Below, piece after piece: positions 1 through 6,444 of a stretch of DNA of 28,591 bases (its first letter is position 1; each line of letters begins with the position of its first letter). The DNA comes from UMGS973 sp963609975 (GTDB taxonomy: Bacteria; Bacillota; Clostridia; Peptostreptococcales; Anaerovoracaceae): positions 1 to 28,591 of the forward strand of contig CAVDMD010000014.1 in NCBI GenBank assembly GCA_963609975.1. The letters run 5' to 3'. The notes under the pieces are model-generated. The model was not told the origin of the DNA, searched no databases, and saw only the letters and a program-made list of their open reading frames with translations. The translations under genes and the position numbers were made by a program.

Positions 1-1066
1 AATATCCGCAGCTGCAGCCGTTTGTGCCGTTAAACTGGAAGCAGCAGCCTTCGTCTTCTTCACAGGCGCGGTCGCAGTCTGCCGGCATGGGCTCTGCGCT
101 GCCGCACTGACATTCAAATTCCTCCCCGCAGCTGCCGCAGGCCTCCTCAAGAGCATATTCTACGGAATTATCACAAGGAATATCGGCTTCGCAGCCTGAC
201 ATACACATAAGAGTTTTTCTGGTAACCTCAAGACTTACGGCAGGCTCTGCTATCAGAGATGCGGTTAAGGTCACAACATCGTCTGCCACTGTGATTTCAG
301 GCTTGAGTATGTTTGCTGTACCGCCCAGAGTGAACTGGATTACAGGCGATATTCCGTTAACACTGCAAGGAATACTTACATTTGGCACGGCAAAAGTTGT
401 GTTGCCCGTGATTGAAACGGGAGTGCTTACTTCCGACGTGAGCCTGAAATTGCAGATTGAGCCGTTTGTATTTACTGTTCCCTCAACAATGAGCTGACCT
501 GTGAAGCTCCAGCCGGTGATACCGCTTATCATAAAAAAGTTTTTAGTCGGAAGTCCTTTACATTCACATTCTGTTTTTGATATCTCATTTTCAAGATTTG
601 AGATATCAACGGTGTATATGCCGTTTTCACTTGTAACACCATTTACGGTACTGCCGTTTACAGTAATGTCTGAGGCTGTTATGGCGGCTGCCGGTACAAG
701 GGATGACACTACTGCCAGAGTCCTCTCCGCAGTGAACACGGAACTGTTTGTTATCTGGCAGTTATCGCCGCCTCCGCAGCAGCATGGACAGCATTCATGT
801 ATGTGGGGCTTTGGTCTGTGCATGGGCCTGATGCATGGGTCAAGAGGCGGCAGAGGGCCTCTTGCCGTAATGATGCTGTTTGTGGCTACTGCAGTGGTGG
901 AATTAAAGGCGTAAATCAGAGGACAGGACATGCCATCATTGTAGGAGAACACCTTATCCATATATGCAAGGCTGGATTTAGAGGCTTTGAAAGCCGGACT
1001 GTCAGTATCTATTTTTGTTCCGCAGCGGCTGCACATACCGCCTGCGAAAAAGCGTGATTTTAACAT
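1..1066 (-). CDS. Cysteine-rich protein of unknown family (C-terminus cut by window edge)
   Basis: An open frame runs from ATG at 1066 leftward off the window without a stop, giving 355 visible residues. I do not recognise the family. About 27 cysteines are visible, many clustered: a CxxC pair near residues 12-15, an ECCPCCCGGG stretch near residue 95, and a very Cys- and Glu-rich tail (GSCGEEFECQCG, EEDEGCC, NGCSCGY) running off the edge. Between them is a Thr/Ser/Val-rich region (about residues 100-300) that looks beta-rich and has few cysteines. There is no obvious signal peptide or membrane segment. An AAAGG Shine-Dalgarno lies 12 bases before the ATG. The gene is divergent from mraZ. The composition resembles structural proteins of spore coat or exosporium, and the upstream sequence could be read as a sporulation-type promoter, but both points are inference. 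Plus-strand frames here (e.g. 501-914) are shadows. Confidence 0.75.
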   Translation of the reverse strand, partial: MLKSRFFAGGMCSRCGTKIDTDSPAFKASKSSLAYMDKVFSYNDGMSCPLIYAFNSTTAVATNSIITARGPLPPLDPCIRPMHRPKPHIHECCPCCCGGGDNCQITNSSVFTAERTLAVVSSLVPAAAITASDITVNGSTVNGVTSENGIYTVDISNLENEISKTECECKGLPTKNFFMISGITGWSFTGQLIVEGTVNTNGSICNFRLTSEVSTPVSITGNTTFAVPNVSIPCSVNGISPVIQFTLGGTANILKPEITVADDVVTLTASLIAEPAVSLEVTRKTLMCMSGCEADIPCDNSVEYALEEACGSCGEEFECQCGSAEPMPADCDRACEEDEGCCFQFNGTNGCSCGY

Positions 1067-1103
1067 TATTCATCAATACCTTTCTTGATTGTATTTGATT
1101 CAT

Positions 1104-1132
1104 ATTATGAAAAACCCCCGAAAAAGGTTCAA
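1104..1132 (-). promoter_or_regulatory. Candidate promoter of the cysteine-rich gene
   Basis: Read on the minus strand, TTGAAC (1132-1127) is followed after 17 bases by CATAAT (1109-1104), 37 bases before the ATG at 1066. This fits a sigma-A promoter. The extended -10, CATAATAT, also fits the CATAnnnT pattern known for Bacillus sigma-K and the CATnnTA pattern of sigma-G. The sequence alone cannot tell these apart. Confidence 0.4.
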
Positions 1133-1240
1133 ATTAAAGCAAAACAATATATAGTGGCGAAAGATGCTGAAAATAAGTTGAGACACAATATGTGGTTTGG
1201 ATTTGAAAAAAACAGCAAAATCGCCTTTTTCTTTTGAAAA

Positions 1241-1309
1241 AAAGTGGAGAGTAAAACACAAAAAGTGGCGGGCGGTGGTTGTAAAGTGGGGCAAAGTGGG
1301 GTAATATGG
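1241..1309 (+). promoter_or_regulatory. MraZ operator: phased AAAGTGG box array
   Basis: Exact AAAGTGG boxes start at 1241, 1262, 1283 and 1293. Degenerate copies are GCGGTGG at 1272 and AATATGG at 1303. Start-to-start distances are 21, 10, 11, 10 and 10 bases, so all boxes lie on one face of the helix. The motif and the roughly 10-bp period agree with MraZ operators: AAAGTG[T/G]-type repeats in Mollicutes, and TGGG-type repeats with a similar period in E. coli. The array lies immediately upstream of mraZ, the usual autoregulatory position. The last boxes overlap the candidate core promoter, which would suit repression of the whole dcw operon by its own first gene product. Confidence 0.75.
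1279..1307 (+). promoter_or_regulatory. Candidate dcw operon promoter overlapping MraZ boxes
   Basis: TTGTAA (1279-1284), a 17-base spacer and TAATAT (1302-1307) form a 4/6 plus 4/6 sigma-A-like promoter about 55 bases before mraZ. Two exact MraZ boxes lie across the spacer. An alternative -10, TATAGT at 1339-1344, has a better hexamer but no credible -35 at normal spacing. The transcription start therefore remains uncertain. Confidence 0.4.
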
Positions 1310-1366
1310 TGTTACATCATAAAATGAGAGTGGTGTAGTATAGTCAGCCGAAAGGAAACAAATCTG

Positions 1367-1798
1367 ATGTTAATGGGTAAATATCAGAACTCAATAGACG
1401 CCAAGTCGAGAATGATAGTTCCGGCAAAGTTCAGAGAACAGCTGGGCTACAAGTGCGTTCTGACTATGGGTATTGACAGATGCCTGTATATTTATCCTAT
1501 GGCTGAATGGGAAAAATTCATGAACAAGCTGTCGGCGCTGCCTATGTCTGATGCAAATGCCCGAGCTTTTATCCGTCATTTTTATTCAAATGCGGTCGAA
1601 AGCGAGATAGACAAGCAGGGCAGAATCACTCTTACAGCCGATCTCAGAGAATATGCCAATATAGACAAGGAGCTTGTCACAATAGGCAATCTGGACAAAA
1701 TCGAAGTCTGGAGCAAGGAGGAGTGGGACAGCAAGGACAATATGACCCAGCTTTCACCTGCTGAGGTAGCACAGAAGATGGTCGAGTATGGAATTTAA
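1367..1798 (+). CDS. mraZ: Transcriptional regulator MraZ
   Basis: MraZ is the DNA-binding regulator encoded first in most dcw operons. It forms a ring oligomer that binds short direct repeats upstream of its own gene. The 143-residue protein has the two tandem SpoVT/AbrB-like half domains with the DxxxR signatures: DAKSR at residues 11-15 and DKQGR at 82-86. The first usually reads DAKGR, so Ser replaces Gly here. The start MLMGKYQNSID matches the family start and has GAAAGGAAA 9 bases upstream. The gene overlaps rsmH by 11 bases, which implies translational coupling. The repeat array just upstream is its likely target. Length and motifs are normal for the family. Confidence 0.97.
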   Translation: MLMGKYQNSIDAKSRMIVPAKFREQLGYKCVLTMGIDRCLYIYPMAEWEKFMNKLSALPMSDANARAFIRHFYSNAVESEIDKQGRITLTADLREYANIDKELVTIGNLDKIEVWSKEEWDSKDNMTQLSPAEVAQKMVEYGI

Positions 1799-2723
1799 GC
1801 ATACATCAGTCCTTTTGAAGGAGACAATAGACGGGCTTGCAGTCAGGCCTGACGGAATATATGTGGACGGCACGCTCGGCGGAGGCGGACATGCCTCGGA
1901 GCTTTGCTCAAAGCTTTCGCCGGAGGCTGTATTCATAGGAATAGACAGAGACAGGGACGCGCTTGAAGCGGCAGGCAAAAGACTCGAAAACTACCCCTGC
2001 AGGAAGCATTTTGTGCAGAGCAACTATTCAGACATCAAAGATGTTCTGAAAGAGCTTGAAATAGAGTCAATAGACGGCGCAATGCTGGATCTGGGAGTAT
2101 CCTCGTTTCAGCTTGACAATGCCGAGAGAGGCTTTTCATACATGAATGATGCGCCTCTTGATATGCGTATGAACCGGTCGGACAGCTTTACGGCATACGA
2201 TGTTGTCAACGGCTACAGCGCCGGAGAGCTTACGAATATAATCAGGAAATACGGCGAGGAGAAATGGGCGTCGCGAATAGCCGATTTCATTGTAAAATTC
2301 CGCAAGGACAAGCCTCTTGAAACCACAGGCGAGCTGGTAGATGTCATCAAGGCGGCGATTCCGGCAAGAGCCAGAAGAGACGGACCGCACCCTGCCAAGA
2401 GAACGTTTCAGGCAATCAGAATAGAGGTAAACGATGAGCTGGCGCAGCTTCGCAGAGCCTGTGAGGAATTCTGTGATGTGCTTGCTCCGGGAGGCAGACT
2501 CTGCATAATCACATTTCATTCGCTGGAGGATCGGATCGTCAAGGAATGCTTCAACAAAAGAGCCAATCCGTGCACCTGTCCGCCGGAGTTTCCAATCTGT
2601 GTATGCGGCAAGGTGGCAGATGTCAGAAAAATAACGGGCAAGCCGCTGACTCCGGAGGCAGATGAACTCGAAAACAATCACAGAGCGCGCAGCGCCAAAT
2701 TAAGAATCATACAAAAACTATAG
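1788..2723 (+). CDS. rsmH: 16S rRNA m4C1402 methyltransferase RsmH (MraW)
   Basis: RsmH is a SAM-dependent enzyme that N4-methylates C1402 of 16S rRNA in the decoding centre. The 311-residue protein has the full family pattern: VDGTLGGGGHAS (SAM-binding loop, about residues 26-37), IGIDRD, LDLGVSSFQLD, GFSYMNDAPLDMRMN, the GPHPAKRTFQAIRIEVNDEL block and ITFHSLEDRIVK. Near the C-terminus is the usual Cys cluster (CTCPPEFPICVCG). The ATG lies inside the end of mraZ, so translation is probably coupled. Gene order and length are canonical. Confidence 0.97.
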   Translation: MEFKHTSVLLKETIDGLAVRPDGIYVDGTLGGGGHASELCSKLSPEAVFIGIDRDRDALEAAGKRLENYPCRKHFVQSNYSDIKDVLKELEIESIDGAMLDLGVSSFQLDNAERGFSYMNDAPLDMRMNRSDSFTAYDVVNGYSAGELTNIIRKYGEEKWASRIADFIVKFRKDKPLETTGELVDVIKAAIPARARRDGPHPAKRTFQAIRIEVNDELAQLRRACEEFCDVLAPGGRLCIITFHSLEDRIVKECFNKRANPCTCPPEFPICVCGKVADVRKITGKPLTPEADELENNHRARSAKLRIIQKL

Positions 2724-2737
2724 AAAGGAACAGGATA

Positions 2738-3172
2738 ATGCAGGCAGCAAACTGGTATCAGTACGAAGAAAGCTACAGAAAATACGGCTTTGATATGAAA
2801 CCTGAACAAATTAATAAACCGAAACCAGAGCCTGCGGCAGGTATCGGCATAGCAGCCAAAGACAAAAAAAGACTGCTGGCGCTTACGGTTATTCTGGGAG
2901 CTATGTGTATTGCAATTATAATATCGGTGGCATTTGCGGCCACACTGCAGTACCAGATAAACAGAATCACTCAGGAAAACACTGAAATATCCAGAGAGAT
3001 TGAAGATATAAATATCAAGCTCCAGACAGCCAACAGTGTTACTGTTCTGGAAAAAAAGGCAAGCGGCAAGCTGGGAATGAAATATCCTTCCGCCAGCCAG
3101 ATCGTCTATGTTAGTGATATTACAGCTCCAAAGGATTTCGCAGCTACAGTAAAAGAAGAGGCATATAACTGA
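2738..3172 (+). CDS. ftsL: FtsL/DivIC-type septum protein
   Basis: This is a small bitopic division protein. It has a cytoplasmic N-tail of about 45 residues ending in KDKKR, one membrane helix at about residues 46-69, then an extracytoplasmic helix (about 70-105, QYQINRITQENTEISREIEDIN) with coiled-coil character. A short C-terminal part follows. FtsL sequences are poorly conserved, so the call rests on this topology, the 144-residue length and its fixed place between rsmH and the class B PBP gene. In Bacillota FtsL pairs with DivIC and DivIB to recruit and activate FtsW/PBP2B. The start has AAAGGA 8-9 bases upstream. Confidence 0.85.
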   Translation: MQAANWYQYEESYRKYGFDMKPEQINKPKPEPAAGIGIAAKDKKRLLALTVILGAMCIAIIISVAFAATLQYQINRITQENTEISREIEDINIKLQTANSVTVLEKKASGKLGMKYPSASQIVYVSDITAPKDFAATVKEEAYN

Positions 3173-3181
3173 TTGCAGTAA

Positions 3182-3195
3182 ATATACTAGTATAT
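3182..3195. repeat. Perfect 14-bp palindrome upstream of spoVD
   Basis: ATATACTAGTATAT is its own reverse complement, centred at 3188/3189 in the 104-base gap between ftsL and the PBP gene. It could be a dimeric regulator's operator or part of an internal promoter (TATAAC at 3193-3198). It is AT-rich and short, so chance is possible. Confidence 0.4.
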
Positions 3196-3217
3196 AACGA
3201 TAAAAGAATTGCATAGT

Positions 3218-3276
3218 GAAAGGAGAAGCTGGATAACTTAATTATATAGGCAGAGTAATCCGGCTTTTTAGTATTT
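3218..3276 (+). promoter_or_regulatory. spoVD leader: Shine-Dalgarno plus hairpin before the start codon
   Basis: A strong Shine-Dalgarno, GAAAGGAG (3218-3225), is followed directly by a hairpin. Its arms are AAGCTGGAT (3226-3234) and ATCCGGCTT (3258-3266): 9 pairs, one of them G-U, with a 23-base loop. A T5 run (3265-3269) follows, and the ATG is at 3277. No Shine-Dalgarno occurs within 20 bases of that ATG, and no in-frame upstream start exists (TAA at 3256). Folding the hairpin would leave about 10 bases between the Shine-Dalgarno and ATG. The same structure could instead act as an intrinsic terminator or attenuator. Confidence 0.5.
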
Positions 3277-5280
3277 ATGTTAAAGGTATCAGGATTAAAC
3301 AGAAAAAGATTAATAATAGCCTTCGGTATCGTGTGCGCGCTGCTGGTTCTACTATGCTTTCGCGTCGGCTACTGGCAGATTATCAAGGCGGAGGCCATGA
3401 CAGAAAAAGCTGTCGAGCAGCAGACCAGAGATACACCCGTTGAAGCCAAACGCGGCACCATATATGACCGCAACGGAGCAGAGCTTGCTGTAAGCGGTTC
3501 ATCATATTCCATATGGGCAAGACCTTCAAACGTTAAATCGGGAAGCACCGAAGAAGAAAAACAGGCCTCTGTTGACACCTGCGTTTCGGCACTTTCTACC
3601 ATACTTGAGATGGAGGCTGACGAGGTGAGAAGTCTTATCACAAAAGAACAGTCCCTTGTCAGGGTTGCAAAAGGTATTGACAAAGAAACGGTAGACAAGA
3701 TCAGGGAAGAAGAACTTTCGGGAATAGAAATATCGGAAGACACCAAAAGATATTATCCGCTGGGCTCATTTGCATCCCACCTTATAGGCAGCGTTACAGA
3801 TGACAACGTGGGTCTGTCGGGTATAGAGCTTCAGTACAACGAATATCTGACGGGTGTTTCGGGCAGATGGATCAAAAACACAGATGTTGCCGGCAACGGT
3901 CTGTCATACGGGCTTGAGAAATACTATGAGCCGGAGGACGGACTGAGTCTTGTGCTGACGGTGGATCAGGTGATACAGAACTATGTCGAAAACGCAATAG
4001 CAAAGGTTCAGAAAAAAACCTCGTCAGACAGGGTCATGTGCATAGTCATGGATCCCGAAACCGGTGATGTGCTGGCTATGGCGGTAACACCGGACTATGA
4101 TCCTAACGATCCGAGAACTCCGACCAAAAAATCAGAGCAGAAAAAGCTTGCCGAAATGACAGACAAGGAAAAACTCGAATACTGGAACAAAATGTGGAGA
4201 AATCCTCTGGTTTCGGACACCTATGAGCCGGGCTCGACCTTCAAGCTTCTGACAACCTCGATAGCTCTTGAAGAGGGGCTTACAAACATAAATGAATCCT
4301 TTGTATGCACAGGCAGCTACAAGGTTGCGGACACAACGCTGCACTGCTGGAGAACAGGCAACCCTCACGGTACCCAGAGCCTCAAGGAAGCTGTGGGCAA
4401 CTCATGCAATCCTGTATTCATGCAGCTTGGACTCAGAATAGGAATCGAGAAATACTATGAATATATGGATCTGTTCGGAATAACAGGCAAGACCGGCATA
4501 GACTATCCGGGAGAGGGCAGTGCCTTGCTTCAGAACAAGGATACCGCAGGATCTGTGGGACTTGCAACAATGTCATACGGTCAGGGCATTGCGGTGACTC
4601 CGATACAGCTTATTACAGCGATATCGGCAATAGGCAATGACGGTGTTATGATGAAGCCGCGCATAGTCAAGGAGCTCAAAGACAAGGACGGCAATACGGT
4701 CGAAAAATATGAACCCGAAACAGTAAGACAGATACTGTCCGAAGAAACAGCAGACGAAATGTGCGAAATCATGGAATATGTTGTATCGGACGGCGGCGCC
4801 GGCACAGCCAAGGTGGAGGGCTACAGAGTCGGCGGCAAGACCGGTACGGCGCAAAAACCGGATACCGTAAACGGCGGCTATCTTGACGAAACCTACTCGT
4901 CGTTTATAGGGATGGCTCCTATGAACGATCCTAAGGTGGCGGTGCTTGTGATAGTAGATAACCCGCAGGGTGTCAGATACGGAAGCCAGACGGCGGCGCC
5001 GGGCGCACAGGAAATAATTTCAGAGGTGGTAAGATACATGGGCATAGAGCCTCAGTACTCCGATGAAGAAAAAAAAGAAATTGAGGCAAATCAGACAGAA
5101 GTGCCTGATATTACAGGCGAAAGTTTAAGTGATGCAATAGGCATTCTGGGCGGTTCTTCCCTCAAATACAAAATTCAGTCCGGCGATAAGGATGAGGATT
5201 TCAAGGTTAAGGATCAGTATCCTAAGGCGGGCACAAAGGTTGACAAGAACAGCACAGTGTATATTTACGGGAGTGACTAG
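3277..5280 (+). CDS. spoVD: Class B penicillin-binding protein (SpoVD/PBP2B type) with PASTA domain
   Basis: This is a peptidoglycan DD-transpeptidase that works with the SEDS protein FtsW at the septum (or the spore cortex). The 667-residue protein has one N-terminal membrane anchor (about residues 12-31). A dimerisation/pedestal region includes RGTIYDRNG. The transpeptidase domain carries all three catalytic motifs: STFK at 320-323 (nucleophile Ser320), SCN at 376-378 and KTG at 521-523. A single PASTA domain fills residues 609-667 (VPDITGESL to the C-terminus). The PASTA tail marks the SpoVD/PBP2B lineage of Bacillota. It is the only class B PBP in the cluster, so it may serve vegetative division rather than sporulation; the sequence cannot decide this. 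Its start lacks a nearby Shine-Dalgarno. Confidence 0.93.
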   Translation: MLKVSGLNRKRLIIAFGIVCALLVLLCFRVGYWQIIKAEAMTEKAVEQQTRDTPVEAKRGTIYDRNGAELAVSGSSYSIWARPSNVKSGSTEEEKQASVDTCVSALSTILEMEADEVRSLITKEQSLVRVAKGIDKETVDKIREEELSGIEISEDTKRYYPLGSFASHLIGSVTDDNVGLSGIELQYNEYLTGVSGRWIKNTDVAGNGLSYGLEKYYEPEDGLSLVLTVDQVIQNYVENAIAKVQKKTSSDRVMCIVMDPETGDVLAMAVTPDYDPNDPRTPTKKSEQKKLAEMTDKEKLEYWNKMWRNPLVSDTYEPGSTFKLLTTSIALEEGLTNINESFVCTGSYKVADTTLHCWRTGNPHGTQSLKEAVGNSCNPVFMQLGLRIGIEKYYEYMDLFGITGKTGIDYPGEGSALLQNKDTAGSVGLATMSYGQGIAVTPIQLITAISAIGNDGVMMKPRIVKELKDKDGNTVEKYEPETVRQILSEETADEMCEIMEYVVSDGGAGTAKVEGYRVGGKTGTAQKPDTVNGGYLDETYSSFIGMAPMNDPKVAVLVIVDNPQGVRYGSQTAAPGAQEIISEVVRYMGIEPQYSDEEKKEIEANQTEVPDITGESLSDAIGILGGSSLKYKIQSGDKDEDFKVKDQYPKAGTKVDKNSTVYIYGSD

Positions 5281-5283
5281 AAT

Positions 5284-6444
5284 TTGACAGACGTTTTCGC
5301 GATAACGGGAACCAACGGCAAAACTACAGCATCCTATATGCTTAGAAATATACTATGCTACAGTGGCAAAAAAACAGGGCTGATAGGCACGATAACCCAC
5401 CAGATAGGTGATGAGGAATACAGCCCCCTGAACACAACTCCGGGCAGACAGGAGCTTCGCAGCTACTTTGACAAAATGAAATCAAAAGACATTGACTGCT
5501 GCGTCATAGAAGCCTCCTCTCACGGTCTTGCACAGGGCAGACTTGACGATACGGAGATTTCCTACGGAGCGTTTACAAATCTGACACAGGATCATCTGGA
5601 CTACCACAAAACCATGGAGGAATATTTCAGATGCAAATGCCTGCTGTTTGAAAGAAACCTAAAAGGCGGAGCCGTCAATGCAGATGACAGCTTCGGAGAA
5701 AAAATACTGAATCTTTACGGCAGCAAAGATCATCTCGCCTCTGTTTCAATGCGTGATAGGCATTGTGACTATTTCGGTAAAGCTGCAGCCTCGAATATAG
5801 CGGGACAGGAGCTTGAAATATACATCAGAGGAGAATACACAGGCTCCGTAAGGCTTCCCATGCCGGGAGCGCAGTTTGCATATGACGCTCTTACAGCCAT
5901 AGGGCTTGCGCATGAATACGGTATAGAATCCGGCAGGATCAGAGCCGGTATCGAAACCCTCAAAAACGTGCCGGGAAGATGGCAGACGGTATGGAACCAA
6001 AGCGGCATCACAGCGATAGTCGATTTTGCTCATACGCCAGATGCTCTCGAAGGGCTTCTCAAAACAGCGAGGAGTCTGACAGACGATCAGATAATATGTA
6101 TATTCGGCTGCGGCGGCCAGCGGGACATCGGCAAACGTTTCAGAATGGGTGAAATCGCAGGGCGCTACAGCGATTATGTGATAGTGACAAGCGACAATCC
6201 GAGATGTGAGGATCCGGAGGACATAACCGCAAGAATAGAAGAGGGCGTATACAGTACGGAGGCTTCCTACTCTGTCATACCCGACAGAAAAAAAGCCATC
6301 AGAAAAGCAGCTTTGCTTGCAAGAAAAAACACACTCATAATCTTAGCGGGCAAGGGGCATGAGAAATATCAGATAATAGGAGACCGCAGGGTGCCTTTTG
6401 ACGATGCAAAGATACTAAAGGAGTTTTTAGAGGAAAAACAATGA
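5284..6444 (+). CDS. murE: UDP-MurNAc-tripeptide synthetase MurE, lacking the N-terminal domain
   Basis: MurE adds the third amino acid to UDP-MurNAc-L-Ala-D-Glu using ATP. Visible motifs are the P-loop GTNGKTT at residues 9-15, LNTTPG, IEASSHGLAQGRL, the Lys of FRCKCLLFE (position of the carbamylated lysine), VPGRWQ, VDFAHTPDAL and DNPRCEDP with DNPR at 304-307. DNPR is the meso-diaminopimelate-recognition motif. The protein is 386 residues, against about 490 for typical MurE, and starts 8 residues before the P-loop. The whole N-terminal UDP-substrate-binding domain (about 105 residues) is absent. The TTG start at 5284 has GGGAGTG 7 bases upstream, so the short form looks like the intended product. 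Only AAT separates it from the spoVD TAG, in the same frame. It overlaps murF by 4 bases (ATGA). Confidence 0.9.
   Translation: MTDVFAITGTNGKTTASYMLRNILCYSGKKTGLIGTITHQIGDEEYSPLNTTPGRQELRSYFDKMKSKDIDCCVIEASSHGLAQGRLDDTEISYGAFTNLTQDHLDYHKTMEEYFRCKCLLFERNLKGGAVNADDSFGEKILNLYGSKDHLASVSMRDRHCDYFGKAAASNIAGQELEIYIRGEYTGSVRLPMPGAQFAYDALTAIGLAHEYGIESGRIRAGIETLKNVPGRWQTVWNQSGITAIVDFAHTPDALEGLLKTARSLTDDQIICIFGCGGQRDIGKRFRMGEIAGRYSDYVIVTSDNPRCEDPEDITARIEEGVYSTEASYSVIPDRKKAIRKAALLARKNTLIILAGKGHEKYQIIGDRRVPFDDAKILKEFLEEKQ

Larger units (their letters stand above)
1067..1366. other. Divergent intergenic region between the cysteine-rich gene and mraZ
   Basis: This is the only gene-free stretch of about 300 bases in the window. 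It holds the minus-strand promoter candidate near 1104-1132, then an AT-rich segment (about 1133-1240) in which I see no gene. The G-rich phased repeat array and dcw promoter candidate occupy about 1241-1310, and the mraZ leader with its GAAAGGAAA Shine-Dalgarno lies near 1350. A single degenerate ATAGTGG at 1151-1157 resembles the operator box but stands alone. A 64-codon minus-strand frame at 1100-1294 covers the array and looks non-coding. Confidence 0.7.

Noticed and set aside
501..914. A 137-codon plus-strand frame near the left edge
   Set aside because: The minus strand is open throughout 1-1066 with a ribosome-binding site, promoter and coherent Cys-rich composition. The plus frames overlap each other and look random.
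5200..5300. A frameshift hiding the MurE N-terminal domain upstream of 5284
   Set aside because: The upstream sequence is fully accounted for by the PASTA domain of the PBP, which ends normally. There is no room for about 105 residues of MurE in any frame.
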